Shown: positions 51,225 to 61,748, numbered from the stretch's first letter. The stretch is 64,000 nucleotides of DNA from Rouxiella sp. WC2420 (GCF_041200025.1 NZ_CP165628.1:4154001-4218000), one strand, 5' to 3'. The notes: a model not told the origin generated them from the letters alone. Numbers and translations are program-made.

Positions 51225-51256
51225 AAAGAGGGGGCGATATCATATCGCCCCCTTTT
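51225..51256. terminator. Bidirectional terminator between tesB and amtB
   Basis: GGGGGCGATAT (51230-51240) pairs with ATATCGCCCCC (51242-51252); TTTT follows on the plus strand and six A precede on the left. It serves the convergent tesB and amtB transcripts. Confidence 0.85.
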
Positions 51257-51363
51257 GCTATCTCATCATTATCCGTTTGTACGGAATATTTTATAATTGA
51301 GCCAGCCTGTTTTACTGCCGTATTTTATTCGCTTGTATTACTGGCTCATATTACTGGCTTGTA

Positions 51364-52650
51364 TTACTGATTGTAGGCATTTTCGCCGTGGCTGTTAACA
51401 TCCAGACCTTCGCGCTCTTGTTCTTCCGGAACACGCAGACCCACAACCATGTCAGCAATTTTGTAAGCGATGAACGCTACAACGCTTGACCAGACCAGAG
51501 TCACCACTACGCTCAGCAACTGGATCCAAACCTGGTGACCCATGGTCACGCCTTCTGCATAACCGGTACCGCCCAGAGAGCTGGCACTGAATACGCCGGT
51601 CAGGATACAACCTACGATACCGCACACGCCGTGAACGCCGAACACGTCACAGGTATCGTCCACGTTGAGCCATTTTTTCAGGGTGACAACACCCCACAGG
51701 CCAGCAACGCCGCCTACCAGACCGATAATCAGAGCACCACCCACGCCGACGGTACCACAGGCTGGTGTGATAGCAACCAGACCGGCGATAGCGCCTGAGC
51801 AAGCGCCCAGCAGCGAAGGTTTACCGCGAACCATCCACTCTACGAATACCCATGACAGGATCGCGCCTGCGGTGGCCATTACAGTGTTAAGGAACGCCAG
51901 TGCCGCTGTTGAGCTTGCAGCACTTGCCGAACCGGCGTTAAAGCCGAACCAGCCAACATAAAGGATTGAAGCACCAGTGAATACCATTGGCAGGTTGTGT
52001 GGTTTGAAGGCTTCTTTACCGAAGCCAGCACGTTTGCCCAACAGATAAGCACCGACCAGACCCGCGCTCGCTGCGTTGATATGAACAACGGTACCGCCCG
52101 CGAAGTCCAGCGCGCCGTCTGCCGCCAGGAAACCGCCAGCCCATACCATGTGTGCAATTGGAATGTAGGAGAAGGTCAGCCAAATCACGGTGAAGATAAG
52201 AACCGCAGAGAAGCGAACACGTTCAGCGATACCGCCAACCACCAGCGCAACGGTAATCGCCGCGAAAGAGCATTGGAAAGCAACGTGGATCAGCTGAGAG
52301 AAGGTTCCGGTGACTGAGGTCAGACCGATACCTTTCAGCATGGCATTGCTGAAACCGCCGAAGAAAGCGTTACCGGTGCTGAATGCCAGGCTGTAGCCAT
52401 ACAGCATCCACAGTACGCAAACCAGAGCAAAAGTGACGATGACCTGAGTCAGCATCGACAATACGTTTTTAGAACGCAGCAAGCCGCCGTAGAACAGCGC
52501 CACGCCAGGGACGGTCATAAACAAAACCAGAGCCGTACAAATCATCATGAAGGCATTATCGGCGCCATTGGCAACCGGGTCGGCAGCCATCGCAAGCGAA
52601 GGCAGCATAGCAACCGCAGCCAGCCCCATCATGGATAAAAGTTTTTTCAT
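51364..52650 (-). CDS. amtB: AmtB, ammonium transporter
   Basis: A 428-residue protein (E. coli AmtB 428). A cleavable signal peptide (ending AMAADP) precedes eleven helices. The twin His of the pore are in SYIPIAHMVWAGGFL and DVFGVHGVCGIVGC. It conducts ammonium and is blocked by GlnK when nitrogen is ample. It is transcribed with glnK, 68 bases upstream. Confidence 0.97.
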   Translation of the reverse strand: MKKLLSMMGLAAVAMLPSLAMAADPVANGADNAFMMICTALVLFMTVPGVALFYGGLLRSKNVLSMLTQVIVTFALVCVLWMLYGYSLAFSTGNAFFGGFSNAMLKGIGLTSVTGTFSQLIHVAFQCSFAAITVALVVGGIAERVRFSAVLIFTVIWLTFSYIPIAHMVWAGGFLAADGALDFAGGTVVHINAASAGLVGAYLLGKRAGFGKEAFKPHNLPMVFTGASILYVGWFGFNAGSASAASSTAALAFLNTVMATAGAILSWVFVEWMVRGKPSLLGACSGAIAGLVAITPACGTVGVGGALIIGLVGGVAGLWGVVTLKKWLNVDDTCDVFGVHGVCGIVGCILTGVFSASSLGGTGYAEGVTMGHQVWIQLLSVVVTLVWSSVVAFIAYKIADMVVGLRVPEEQEREGLDVNSHGENAYNQ

Positions 52651-52718
52651 TATTAGTCTACCCCTATTTCTCTACGATCAGAGTTCCACTGTTCTAGTGC
52701 TAATCACCGAGTCTTTAA

Positions 52719-53057
52719 TTACAGTGCTGCTTCGTCGGTTTCGCCGGTACGGATGCGAATAACGCGTTGCAATTCGGCAACGAAAATTTTGCCATCACCG
52801 ATCTTGCCGGTGTAGGCCGCTTTGCTTATCACGTCGATAACTTCATCGAGCTGATCGTCGGCGATCGCGATATCAATTTTTACTTTTGGCAGGAAGTTGA
52901 CGCTGTACTCAGCACCACGATACAACTCCGCATGACCTTTTTGGCGACCAAAACCTTTGACTTCTGTTACGGTCAGCCCCTGAATGCCCACAGCAGACAG
53001 TGCTTCACGCACGTCTTCCAGCTTGAAAGGTTTGATCACCACAGTAACCAGCTTCAT
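52719..53057 (-). CDS. glnK: GlnK, PII-family nitrogen regulator
   Basis: A 112-residue PII protein with the uridylylated Tyr51 in the T-loop (KGHAELYRGAEYSVNFLPK) and the C-terminal signature YTGKIGDGKIFV. It senses 2-oxoglutarate and ATP/ADP and gates AmtB. Upstream are a sigma-54 promoter and two NtrC sites, so the operon is induced in nitrogen shortage. Confidence 0.97.
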   Translation of the reverse strand: MKLVTVVIKPFKLEDVREALSAVGIQGLTVTEVKGFGRQKGHAELYRGAEYSVNFLPKVKIDIAIADDQLDEVIDVISKAAYTGKIGDGKIFVAELQRVIRIRTGETDEAAL

Positions 53058-53120
53058 TTTGCCACTCCTTAAATTAAGAGCTTATCGTGATACGACTCAC
53101 GCCCGATACGATTTGGATAA

Positions 53121-53137
53121 AGCAAAGGATGTGCCAA
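53121..53137 (-). promoter_or_regulatory. Sigma-54 promoter of glnK-amtB
   Basis: On the minus strand: TGGCAC (-24, 53131-53136), five bases, then TTGCT (-12, 53121-53125). This matches TGGCAC-N5-TTGCW exactly. The start site should be near 53110, about 50 bases before glnK. Confidence 0.9.
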
Positions 53138-53254
53138 ATGTGTCTAATGTTATCGATTCAGCCCATTAACCCCAGCCAGCGGCATTTCCAGAATAATTAG
53201 GAGTCACTTTGGCAAGGATCCTGCGCAAGGCAATAATAAAAGCGCCGATGATTA

Positions 53255-53333
53255 AGCACTAATTTGGTGCATGCAGGTCAAAAATAGTGCAGAAGTATGA
53301 GAGCATGCTGATGCGATGCATGAAGATGGTGCG
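53255..53333 (-). promoter_or_regulatory. Two NtrC binding sites upstream of glnK
   Basis: Read on the minus strand, TGCACC-AAATT-AGTGCT (53255-53271) and CGCACC-ATCTT-CATGCA (53317-53333) match the NtrC consensus TGCACC-N5-GGTGCA with one or two changes each. They lie about 130 and 195 bases before the sigma-54 promoter, as expected for enhancers. The remainder of the 355-base gap shows nothing more. Confidence 0.75.
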
Positions 53334-53412
53334 TGGGGATAAAACACCAGAGTTGAAAATGCCTTTGGCAGGTATACGCCCGAGCTGAAATTATTGGCTG
53401 GGCGTATTTTAA

Positions 53413-55221
53413 TTATGCCAATGGCATGGTTTCGCCCTGCTCTGCGGTGGCTAACTCTTCACCGGCAAGCTGCAACTGATACATCTGATAGTAGCGGCCT
53501 TTTTCCTGCAACAGCTGAAAATGGCTGCCCTGCTCGACTGCCTGACCGCGATGCAAAACCAGAATGTTATCGGCATCAACGATAGTCGAAAGTCGGTGAG
53601 CAATCACCACCAGCGTGGTCTGTTGTCTGATCGCTCGCAGAGCGCGTGAAATTGCCTGTTCCGTACCGGAGTCAATATTTGCCGTTGCCTCGTCGAGGAT
53701 CAAAATTTCCGGGGCTTGCACCAGAACGCGCGCCATCGCCAATAATTGTTTCTGCCCGACCGACAGATTATTGCCTTGTTCGCCGAGAATGGTATGAATC
53801 CCCTCAGGCATGGCTTTTATTAGCGGTGCCAGCTGGACGGTTTCCAACGCGTGCCAGACCTGCGCTTCATTAACATCACGACCCAGAGTCACGTTGGCGA
53901 GCACTGTTTCGGCAAGCACCACAGGGTCTTGCTGCACCATCGCCACGCCTTTTCGCAGACAGCTGTGAGACAAAGACGTCAGCGAGCGGCCGTCGATCAG
54001 GATTTCGCCTTTGTTTAGCGGATAGTAGCCCATCAGCAAGTTGGCAAGAGTACTTTTACCGCTGCCGGTATGCCCGACCAGAGCCACAAAGCCGCGCGAT
54101 GGAACGTGCAGAGAAATATTCTCCAGCACCCACTGGTCGTCACGATAGGCAAAACTCACGTCACGAAAATCGATTTCGCCGCTGGTCAGTGGTTTGGCAT
54201 CTTCGCCGTACTCCTGCTGCGAGCGGTCCATCAAATCGAAAATACGCTCACCGGCGACCACCGCCTGCTGCATTATCGACTGTTGTGACGTCAGGGCGAT
54301 CAGCGGTTCGTTAAGTCGAGATAGATAGTTGATAAAAGCATACAAAACGCCGACGCCGATGCTGCCCTCTTCGCTAAAGCCAAACAGCACCAGCAGGCCG
54401 CATAGAATCAGCGAACCAAAAAGACTTAACAACGGGCGCAGCAAAAAGCCTTCCAGCTTCAGCGTTTTCATGCGCGCAAGGTAGTGCGACTGGCTGGCAC
54501 GGGTCAGGCGTTCACCAAAACGCTTCTGCTGGCGGAACTGCTGCACCACGCCCATGCCGTTAATCACTTCGTTAAAACCGTCATTAATGTCGGCCAAATA
54601 GGTACGCACCTGACGAACCACCGGCGTGCTGTAAACTTGATACAGCGCCATTACCACCAGCACCGCCGGGAAAATACACATGGCAATCAGCGCCATGCGC
54701 CAGTCGAGCAGAAACATCGCCACCAGCATCGCACCAATTAATGCAATGCTGCGCAGCACGGTAGAAACCACGGTAACGTAAAGATCACGGATGACCTCGG
54801 TGTCGTTTGTGACGCGAGAAATAAGTTGCCCCACCGGCTGGGTATCAAAGGCGCTCAGCGGCTGACGCAATGCGGCGTCCATCACTTCGGTTCGCAGGCG
54901 CTGAACGACTCCCACGGCAGCGCGGTTGAACAGCAACGCCTGAGAATAATGCAGGCTGGCGGCCAGAATTTGCAGCAAAATAAAAGTGATCGCCAACAGA
55001 CTGACCATGCCCAGCGGCAAGAGTCCTTTGGAAACATAATGGTCGATGTAATAGCTAATTAAAATTGGACCCAGCACTTCGGCCGCTGCGGCGATCCACA
55101 ACATGATCACTGCGATACTCAGCGGACGGCGATAGGATTTCCCATACACCAGCAGGCGTTTCAGGGTTGGCCAAAGCTTGATCTTTTTCATCGGTGGATT
55201 TTTTGAAAGAATCTGACTCAT
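53413..55221 (-). CDS. mdlB: MdlB, ABC multidrug-type exporter half-transporter
   Basis: A 602-residue half-transporter: six helices (about residues 20-330) then an ATPase domain with Walker [10 protein letters not shown], signature [13 protein letters not shown] (the Val is normal for MdlB) and Walker [14 protein letters not shown]. coli MdlB has 593. Its ATG overlaps the mdlA stop as ATGA, so the two halves are coupled and probably form a heterodimer. The substrate is unknown. Confidence 0.94.
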   Translation of the reverse strand: MSQILSKNPPMKKIKLWPTLKRLLVYGKSYRRPLSIAVIMLWIAAAAEVLGPILISYYIDHYVSKGLLPLGMVSLLAITFILLQILAASLHYSQALLFNRAAVGVVQRLRTEVMDAALRQPLSAFDTQPVGQLISRVTNDTEVIRDLYVTVVSTVLRSIALIGAMLVAMFLLDWRMALIAMCIFPAVLVVMALYQVYSTPVVRQVRTYLADINDGFNEVINGMGVVQQFRQQKRFGERLTRASQSHYLARMKTLKLEGFLLRPLLSLFGSLILCGLLVLFGFSEEGSIGVGVLYAFINYLSRLNEPLIALTSQQSIMQQAVVAGERIFDLMDRSQQEYGEDAKPLTSGEIDFRDVSFAYRDDQWVLENISLHVPSRGFVALVGHTGSGKSTLANLLMGYYPLNKGEILIDGRSLTSLSHSCLRKGVAMVQQDPVVLAETVLANVTLGRDVNEAQVWHALETVQLAPLIKAMPEGIHTILGEQGNNLSVGQKQLLAMARVLVQAPEILILDEATANIDSGTEQAISRALRAIRQQTTLVVIAHRLSTIVDADNILVLHRGQAVEQGSHFQLLQEKGRYYQMYQLQLAGEELATAEQGETMPLA

Positions 55222-56987
55222 TGATTCACCGGCTCCTGTGAGGCAGGAACATCATCCAGCGCCGCTTCAAGCTGTTGATAACGATTCATATCACGATACC
55301 AGCCGGCGCTGGCCGCCAGCGTTTCATGGTCGCCGCGCTGCACGATGCCACCTTTGGTAAATACCAGAATCTCGTTGGCATCGACCAAAGCTGACAGACG
55401 ATGCGCACTAATGATCACCGTTTTATCACTGCCCCACTGGCGCAAGTTTTGCAAAATCTGGTGCTCCGTGCGGCCATCGACGGCGCTCAGCGCATCATCG
55501 AGGATCAGGATTTCTGCATCGAGCAGCAGCGCGCGGGCTATGGAAATGCGCTGCTTTTGGCCGCCGGACAGCATCACGCCGCGCTCGCCGACCTCGGTGT
55601 CATAACCCTGCGGCAGACGAAGAATGTCTTGATGCACGCAGGCCATTTCTGCCGCCTGCTCGATCTGTTCCTGAGTTGCGTCGGGACGCCCCAGCGCGAT
55701 GTTTTGCGCCACGGTATCAGAGAATAAAAACGGCGTTTGACTGACGATTGACAACCTTGATCGCCAGTCATCGAGCAGCACTTCACTCAGCGGCTTGCCC
55801 TGATAGCGAATGCTGCCCTGAGTGACGTCAAACTGGCGTTGCAGAAGCGCAAGCAGGGTACTTTTTCCCGAGCCAGTTGGCCCGCACAGCCCAAGCATAT
55901 TGCCCGGCTGCAGGGTAAACTGCACGTCATGCAAAGACGGCGCGTTAGTCTGCGGATAAAGGAAGCTTTCGATGTTCACCTCCAGCTCGCTGCGTTCCGC
56001 CGACAACGGCCGAGTGCCGTCCAGTACGCAAGGCGCTTCCTGCAGCAGGCTGCGAATACGGCTATAGGCTGCGCTTCCACGTTCAACAATGTTAAACATC
56101 CAAGCCAGCGCCAGCATCGGCCAAATCATCAGCCCGAGATACATCACAAAGCTGGTCAATTGCCCCAGTGTCAGATGCCCGTTAACCACCATCCAGCTAC
56201 CGCCACCAATGGCCAGCATGTTAGCCATGCCGATAGAGACATAAATTGTCGGATCAAAACGAGCATCGACACGCGCCACGCGCATGTTTTTAAGCCCTGT
56301 GTCCTGCGCCACATCGGCAAACTGTGAAGACTGATGGTTTTCGAGACCAAATGCCTTAATCATGCGGATGCTGGTCAGGCTTTCCTGCGCCTGATCGTTA
56401 AGCGAAGAAAACGCCGCCTGTGCAACCTTAAAACGCTGATGTAGTTGATCACCATAACGTTTAATCACAGCGGCCATAATCGGCATCGGCACCAGCGACA
56501 GCAGGGTCAGTTCCCAGCTGATTTGCGTTGCCATCACAATTAACACTGCCAGCCCCATCACCAGAGAATCGACCAGCGTCAGCACCCCTTCCCCGGCGGC
56601 AAACACTACGCGATCGACGTCGTTAGTGGCGCGGGCAATCAGGTCACCGGTACGATGGCGTAAATAGAAAGCCGGATGCTGGCGACTAAGCTGGCGATAG
56701 AAATTTTGACGCAGTTCTACCGCCAACTGATATGACGCACCAAACAGCAGCACGCGCCACACATAGCGCAGCAGATAAACCAGAATGGCCGTGCCCAGAA
56801 TCAGGCCCAGCCAGAAGAATAATTTGTTTGCGGGCAGCGTCTTACCGGTGACACCATCAATAATGATGCCCACCAGCTTAGGCGGCAAAAGTTGCAGGAT
56901 GGCGATAACGATTAACAGAGCGACGGCTCCCAGATACCTTCGCCATTCGCGACGGAAGTACCAGGCCAGTTGGGCAAACAGTCTCAC
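55218..56987 (-). CDS. mdlA: MdlA, ABC multidrug-type exporter half-transporter
   Basis: A 589-residue half-transporter (E. coli 590) with six helices and an ATPase domain: Walker [10 protein letters not shown], signature [16 protein letters not shown], Walker [13 protein letters not shown]. The catalytic residue after Walker B is Asp (DD) instead of Glu, so this half probably holds the degenerate site, as in other heterodimeric exporters. The start is GTG 56987. decR lies just upstream on the same strand. Confidence 0.94.
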   Translation of the reverse strand: MRLFAQLAWYFRREWRRYLGAVALLIVIAILQLLPPKLVGIIIDGVTGKTLPANKLFFWLGLILGTAILVYLLRYVWRVLLFGASYQLAVELRQNFYRQLSRQHPAFYLRHRTGDLIARATNDVDRVVFAAGEGVLTLVDSLVMGLAVLIVMATQISWELTLLSLVPMPIMAAVIKRYGDQLHQRFKVAQAAFSSLNDQAQESLTSIRMIKAFGLENHQSSQFADVAQDTGLKNMRVARVDARFDPTIYVSIGMANMLAIGGGSWMVVNGHLTLGQLTSFVMYLGLMIWPMLALAWMFNIVERGSAAYSRIRSLLQEAPCVLDGTRPLSAERSELEVNIESFLYPQTNAPSLHDVQFTLQPGNMLGLCGPTGSGKSTLLALLQRQFDVTQGSIRYQGKPLSEVLLDDWRSRLSIVSQTPFLFSDTVAQNIALGRPDATQEQIEQAAEMACVHQDILRLPQGYDTEVGERGVMLSGGQKQRISIARALLLDAEILILDDALSAVDGRTEHQILQNLRQWGSDKTVIISAHRLSALVDANEILVFTKGGIVQRGDHETLAASAGWYRDMNRYQQLEAALDDVPASQEPVNQ

Positions 56988-57078
56988 GCAGATTTTTCCA
57001 TGATTTTAATTGTAAAGTCTCTTATTTCCGGCGTTAGGATACCACCAATAACCGCTCATTCTTACGAAACTTTTTTGC

Positions 57079-57534
57079 CTAAAGAGGCAAATGCGTGGTC
57101 GACTTTATGCGTTCCATGGCAAAGTTTGATGTCACATCCAGCAGGCCTGGTACGGCGCTGACCAACTTTTTATAAAAGTTATCGTAGCTTTTCATGTCTG
57201 CAACTTGCACCTGCATCAGGTAGTCAAATTCACCCGCCATGCGATAAAAAGACAGCACCTCAGGGAAAGACTCCACCTGTGCGACAAAATTTTGATACCA
57301 CTGGCTGCTGTGCTGCTGGGTTTTAATGCGCACAAAAGCGGTCAGGCTGAGGCCGAGCTTATCACCGTCGAGCAGCGCAACTTTGCCCAAAATGATCCCC
57401 TCTTCCTCCAGTCGTTTTATTCTTTTCCAGCAGGGTGTCGAAGTCAGATTTACAGCTTCCGCCAGTTCGTTTAGAGAAAGAGTGCAGTCCTGCTGCAACA
57501 GGGCCAGCAGCTTGCGGTCAGTTTTATCTATCAT
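57079..57534 (-). CDS. decR: DecR (YbaO), Lrp/AsnC-family cysteine-detoxification regulator
   Basis: A 151-residue Lrp-family protein: N-terminal helix-turn-helix ([20 protein letters not shown] ... [19 protein letters not shown]) and C-terminal ligand-binding domain (about residues 65-145). E. coli DecR activates the cyuPA cysteine-degradation genes. Here it is divergent from a cysteine-synthase-family gene (127-base gap), which suggests a local target. Confidence 0.93.
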   Translation of the reverse strand: MIDKTDRKLLALLQQDCTLSLNELAEAVNLTSTPCWKRIKRLEEEGIILGKVALLDGDKLGLSLTAFVRIKTQQHSSQWYQNFVAQVESFPEVLSFYRMAGEFDYLMQVQVADMKSYDNFYKKLVSAVPGLLDVTSNFAMERIKSTTHLPL

Positions 57535-57661
57535 TAGTCCATTCCAGAGAAATATTTTCTACAAAATTGCCGTTTACGATGAAAAATAGCAACCTTTTTT
57601 CCCCAGCACCAAGGTAAGCTACGACAAACAAAACAACATTTATTCCCCCAGGGAAAACACC

Positions 57662-58705
57662 ATGAACGACTGCTGGGTCAAAAACGCAATCAAAGAAATC
57701 GATGCGGATTTTCGCCGCTCTGCCGATACTCATTTAATTCGCCTGAACATTGCCGATTTTCCGGGAATTTCACTGTATCTTAAAGATGAAAGTACTCATC
57801 CGACCGGCAGCCTGAAACACCGCCTGGCGCGTTCACTATTTTTATACGGCCTGTGTAACGGCTGGATTAAAGAAAACACGCCAATTATAGAGTCCTCATC
57901 CGGTAGTACAGCGATTTCAGAAGCCTATTTTGCCCGACTGCTGGGTCTGCCGTTTATCGCGGTAATGCCAGCCTGCACTGCTCCGCGCAAAATCCAGCAA
58001 ATTGAGTTTTACGGCGGGCGTTGCCATTTTGTAGAAAATTCCAGCCAGATTTATGCTGCTTCCGAACAGTTGGCAACTGAACTGAATGGTCATTACATGG
58101 ACCAGTTTACCTACGCCGAACGGGCTACCGACTGGCGTGGCAATAACAACATCGCCGAAAGCATTTATCGCCAGATGGAACTGGAGCCTTGCCCTGTGCC
58201 GCGCTACCTAGTGATGAGCGCCGGAACCGGCGGCACCTCGGCGACTCTGGGGCGCTATATTCGCTATCAGGGCCACCAAACTGAATTAGTCGTCGTTGAT
58301 CCGGAGAACTCGGTTTTTTACGATTGTTATCAACAAGGTAATAAAGAGTTAGTGGCTCAGTGCAGTAGCCGTATCGAGGGTATTGGTCGTCCTCGGGTCG
58401 AGCCTTCATTTATCCCTGGCGTGATTGACCGCATGATGCAAGTCCCTGACGCCGCAAGCGTTGCGACCGTACACTGGCTTGAAATTATGCTTGGCCGCAA
58501 GGTTGGCGGTTCTACCGGCACCAATGTCTGGGGGGCATTACAGTTGGCAGAAGAGATGCGCGAACGGGGCGAAAAAGGCTCAATCGTCACGCTGATTTGC
58601 GACAGCGGTGAGCGTTACCAGCATACCTATTTTAATCCGCACTGGGTGGCAGAAAATCTTGGCTGTCTGTCGCCGTACCGTGAAAAACTTACCGGTTTGC
58701 GCTGA
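57662..58705 (+). CDS. PLP-dependent cysteine synthase-family enzyme, probable cysteine desulfhydrase
   Basis: A 347-residue fold-type-II PLP enzyme. The Schiff-base Lys is in [18 protein letters not shown] (about residue 54), the phosphate or substrate loop is [12 protein letters not shown] and a Gly-rich loop is [14 protein letters not shown]. It is longer than CysK (about 320) and resembles single-gene cysteine desulfhydrases. ATG 57662 follows CAGGGAAAA. Being divergent from decR, whose E. coli homologue answers excess cysteine, it most likely degrades cysteine to sulfide, ammonia and pyruvate. A synthase role is the alternative. Confidence 0.78.
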   Translation: MNDCWVKNAIKEIDADFRRSADTHLIRLNIADFPGISLYLKDESTHPTGSLKHRLARSLFLYGLCNGWIKENTPIIESSSGSTAISEAYFARLLGLPFIAVMPACTAPRKIQQIEFYGGRCHFVENSSQIYAASEQLATELNGHYMDQFTYAERATDWRGNNNIAESIYRQMELEPCPVPRYLVMSAGTGGTSATLGRYIRYQGHQTELVVVDPENSVFYDCYQQGNKELVAQCSSRIEGIGRPRVEPSFIPGVIDRMMQVPDAASVATVHWLEIMLGRKVGGSTGTNVWGALQLAEEMRERGEKGSIVTLICDSGERYQHTYFNPHWVAENLGCLSPYREKLTGLR

Positions 58706-58731
58706 TCTTAACCAAGAGTAAAGAGCAAAAA

Positions 58732-58753
58732 AGCCGGCGCTTTCACGTCGGCT
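58732..58753 (-). terminator. Terminator downstream of the cof relic
   Basis: Stem AGCCGACG / CGCCGGCT (one mismatch) followed by six T on the minus strand. It lies 13 bases beyond the stop of the cof relic and also separates it from the convergent cysteine gene. Confidence 0.6.
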
Positions 58754-58765
58754 AGCTGCAATGCC

Positions 58766-59015
58766 TTAGTATTCGGGGGAATAACCCAAGCCTGGTGAAT
58801 TCAGCCAATGTTGTAAAAAGTGCGAGACCGCCAGATCCTTGCAATGACCAATGACCTCAAGACGACCAACGTGCTGCTTCAAAAGCGGTAAAGCGTTGCC
58901 CATTACCCACCCTCGCCAGACGCTTAGCAGCATTTCACCATCATTAATCGCATCGCCAAACACCATGCAGGCTCGATTGACAGTTCATCGCAGGCCAGGC
59001 CTGATTGCCACCGCC
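58766..59015 (-). pseudogene. cof: Relic of cof (HMP-PP phosphatase, HAD family)
   Basis: The minus strand encodes [20 protein letters not shown] ... [24 protein letters not shown], the last 66 residues of Cof (272 in E. coli), including the HAD motif IV GDxxND. Just upstream, another frame reads [12 protein letters not shown], the residues that normally precede this part, so a frameshift lies at about 58970. The first two thirds of the gene, with the catalytic DxD, are missing; queC starts 110 bases further on. E. coli also has cof near queC. Confidence 0.82.
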
Positions 59016-59127
59016 CACGAGCCAAGATGATTGATTTTTGCTATTAACGTCTTCAAAACGACAGTAACATACCGCCATCATAAGCTGTTTACCCCTTGCA
59101 GCCTGAACAATTAAAAAGGTATTTAAG

Positions 59128-59826
59128 ATGAAAAGAGCCGTTGTGGTCTTTAGTGGCGGGCAAGACTCGACCACGTGTTTAGTGCAGGCGCTCACCCAAT
59201 ATGATGAAGTACATTGCATCACTTTTGATTATGGCCAACGCCATCGCGCCGAAATAGATATCGCCCAAAAGCTGTCGCTGGAGCTGGGTGCAAAAGCGCA
59301 CAAGGTGCTCGATGTCGGATTGCTTAATGAACTGGCGGTTAGCAGCCTGACTCGCAATAACATTCCGGTTCCGCAATTTGGTGAAAATGAAGAAAACGGC
59401 TTGCCGAGCACCTTCGTGCCGGGACGCAATATTCTCTTCCTGACGCTGGCGGCAATTTACGCCTATCAGGTGCAGGCAGAAGCCGTGATTACTGGTGTCT
59501 GTGAAACTGACTTCTCAGGTTATCCGGACTGTCGCGACGAATTTGTTAAGGCCCTTAATCACGCCGTTACTCTGGGCATTGCTCGCGATATTCGCTTTGA
59601 AACCCCGTTGATGTGGCTAAACAAAGCAGAAACCTGGGCGTTGGCAGACTACTACGGCAAATTGCCGCTTGTCCGCAACCAGACCCTGACCTGCTACAAC
59701 GGAATTGCTGGCGACGGCTGTGGCGAATGTGCAGCGTGCCACCTGCGTGCCAAGGGCCTTGAGGAATATCAGCAGGCACCCGAGGCGGTTAACGCCAGCA
59801 TGAAACAAAAAACCGGTCTGGTTTAA
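59128..59826 (+). CDS. queC: QueC, 7-cyano-7-deazaguanine (preQ0) synthase
   Basis: A 232-residue protein (E. coli 231). The PP-loop [17 protein letters not shown] is at residues 4-20, and the zinc site is [17 protein letters not shown] with a further Cys upstream (LTCYNG). It makes preQ0 from CDG for queuosine in tRNA. ATG 59128 follows AAGG. The deletion that removed most of cof ends just upstream and left queC intact. Confidence 0.96.
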   Translation: MKRAVVVFSGGQDSTTCLVQALTQYDEVHCITFDYGQRHRAEIDIAQKLSLELGAKAHKVLDVGLLNELAVSSLTRNNIPVPQFGENEENGLPSTFVPGRNILFLTLAAIYAYQVQAEAVITGVCETDFSGYPDCRDEFVKALNHAVTLGIARDIRFETPLMWLNKAETWALADYYGKLPLVRNQTLTCYNGIAGDGCGECAACHLRAKGLEEYQQAPEAVNASMKQKTGLV

Positions 59827-59854
59827 GCTGACAGACTGTTGATCCAGGCCCACT

Positions 59855-61255
59855 CTATTTTTTTTGCAGGGCCTGTAGTGTGGTAAATGAAGAGAGATAT
59901 TCAGTCATCGAGGGGCCTAAAGAACGATAAATATCGCTGGCCTCTTTTATCTCTTTTAATTTTTTCTCTCCCTTCTTGTTTAATCCGCTGTTTAACGCCA
60001 AATTTCTCCATACCCCAAGGTTAATTTGCTTCTTTCTGGCATAGCCCGTCGCTCCGCCAATATCCAGCCGTTCTTTTACCGTTAAAGACTGCCATTCCTC
60101 AAGGTGCAGTTGCTCTACTCTCGTCATGCTATGGGGGAATAATCTTTGCAAACCAAGCAAAAGCAGGCCACTGCCGTTAGCGAGATTCTTGAAAGAACCC
60201 AGTGCAATCTTTCGCTTGAGAGCAAAGCCTACCGTGCCGCCCTCATTCTTGCGCTCAATAGGGGTCATGCTAAACCATTCAGCAAGATGACTTTTTGAGA
60301 CGGGTTTAATGATAGAGCGTTCAAGACGCTGCAACCCCATCGCGGTCAATCCCTTCATATTGGCGTATTGCTGAAAATTGAATACGCTTATACGCTGTCT
60401 ACAGGCAAACCCCGTCACACTGCCTGCCTGATGTTTTTCTTCGAGGGTCATCGACTGCCAGGTACGCAGATGAGATTCGGTAATACGGGCGTCGTTAACT
60501 TCGATTTTCTGCCGACCAAAATCGGTCAGCCCCTGCATATTTACCATCTTTTTAAACTGCGTCATGCAGATATGATGGGTAAAGGCAAAACCTTTAGCCC
60601 CGCCGCATTCCTCCCGTTCCACTAATGTCATGCTCAGCCATTTTTTCAGATGGCTCGTGCTTACCGAAATTAGCTTTTCTTTTGATAGCCTCTGCATGCC
60701 CATCTGGGTCAAACCATTACGATTTATGAACCGTTTTAACCCCCGTACGTTGAGTTGATTGTGCAATGCAAATCCATTGACTCCGCCCATAGCCTCTTTT
60801 TCGTGAGCTGACATGTTCAACCAGGTATGCATATGTTGGGGTTCAACACGAGGAATGCCCACTGATAAAATCTGATTAAGCCCCTGCGGGGTGAGGCCGT
60901 TGCCGTTTATCAGGTATTTCATAACGCCGGAGTCGATACCGTGCAAATTGGCATAGCCCGCGGTACCACCGGCCTCCTTTCTTTGTTCAACGGTCATATC
61001 ACGCCATTTAATAATCAGGTGCTTGTCTATTTTCTTGACAGACTCTCGTGGCGACAGTGTCGCACCTAAACTGAATGTCTCGGCTGCCTGCACCCTTAAA
61101 TTTCCAGATATTAGGGGCTGGTTAGAGCAAATTGAAGTAAATGCTGCCGCCTGCTGCGTAGTGATCACATTCTGGGTAAAAGAGCCGGGAAAAGTAGAGG
61201 TAGTGGTAATCAGGGGAGATTGAACAAATACCCCTTTGCTTGTAGGTGACAACAT
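59855..61255 (-). CDS. Unrecognised protein of six ~61-residue helical repeats
   Basis: A 466-residue protein. Residues 1-70 are Ser/Thr/Gln-rich and look disordered; about 75-440 hold six repeats, and a short helical tail ends the protein. The repeat consensus is HLxxWxSMTxxERxxxGGxxGFAxxxxIxxxxFxxxxNxxGLTxxGxQRL, with near-invariant His, Trp, GG, GFA/GYA and GL. ATG 61255 is preferred to TTG 61327, though its ribosome-binding site (AGG, 11 bases) is weak. No membrane helix or signal peptide is seen. Repeats of this kind suggest a solenoid that binds protein or nucleic acid; a secreted effector is possible but not shown. Confidence 0.7.
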   Translation of the reverse strand: MLSPTSKGVFVQSPLITTTSTFPGSFTQNVITTQQAAAFTSICSNQPLISGNLRVQAAETFSLGATLSPRESVKKIDKHLIIKWRDMTVEQRKEAGGTAGYANLHGIDSGVMKYLINGNGLTPQGLNQILSVGIPRVEPQHMHTWLNMSAHEKEAMGGVNGFALHNQLNVRGLKRFINRNGLTQMGMQRLSKEKLISVSTSHLKKWLSMTLVEREECGGAKGFAFTHHICMTQFKKMVNMQGLTDFGRQKIEVNDARITESHLRTWQSMTLEEKHQAGSVTGFACRQRISVFNFQQYANMKGLTAMGLQRLERSIIKPVSKSHLAEWFSMTPIERKNEGGTVGFALKRKIALGSFKNLANGSGLLLLGLQRLFPHSMTRVEQLHLEEWQSLTVKERLDIGGATGYARKKQINLGVWRNLALNSGLNKKGEKKLKEIKEASDIYRSLGPSMTEYLSSFTTLQALQKK

Positions 61256-61346
61256 AGTCTTATCGCGCCTGTCAGTTGAAAGGTTAAGCTCATCTCGGGC
61301 GATATTCTGCCCTGACTTAAGGCGCAACTATATAAAGAAACGCTTA

Positions 61347-61748
61347 TTACGTTCTTTCTTCCTCCAACTCACGTAGCCTTTCTCTAAGCTCTCCCTCCAG
61401 CGACAACGCCTTCTGAGTTTTTAGATCAACGCAGACAAACGTGAGCATGGCGTCGGAAACGGCCTCTCCTTTACAGGTAATAACCTGTTTGAGCACGCCG
61501 CTCTTGCCATTTAATTGCTCGAGCCTGCTGTCGATTTGCAGCAGATCGCCAAGCACCGCCGGTTTGCGATAGTTGATATTGATGTTGACCACGATGAAGG
61601 CGATATTGTTTTGCGCCATCCACTGGAAGCCTTCTTTGTTGTCCAGCCATTCCCAGCGTGCCGTTTCAAGAAACTCTAAATAGCGGGCATTGTTAACGTG
61701 TTGATAAACATCAATATGAAACCCACGAACCTTAATAGTTGTTTGCAT
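61347..61748 (-). CDS. fadM: FadM (YbaW), long-chain acyl-CoA thioesterase III
   Basis: A 133-residue hotdog protein (E. coli FadM 132), starting MQTTIKVRGFHIDVYQHVNN with the catalytic Asp in the hotdog motif VDVYxHVNNARYLEFLE. It hydrolyses long-chain acyl-CoAs during fatty acid breakdown. It is separated from ybaV by 133 bases. Confidence 0.95.
   Translation of the reverse strand: MQTTIKVRGFHIDVYQHVNNARYLEFLETARWEWLDNKEGFQWMAQNNIAFIVVNININYRKPAVLGDLLQIDSRLEQLNGKSGVLKQVITCKGEAVSDAMLTFVCVDLKTQKALSLEGELRERLRELEEERT

Noticed and set aside
53413-55221. Defective ABC signature (LSVGQ) as evidence that MdlB is inactive
   Set aside because: Val at this position is normal for MdlB; the Walker motifs are intact.
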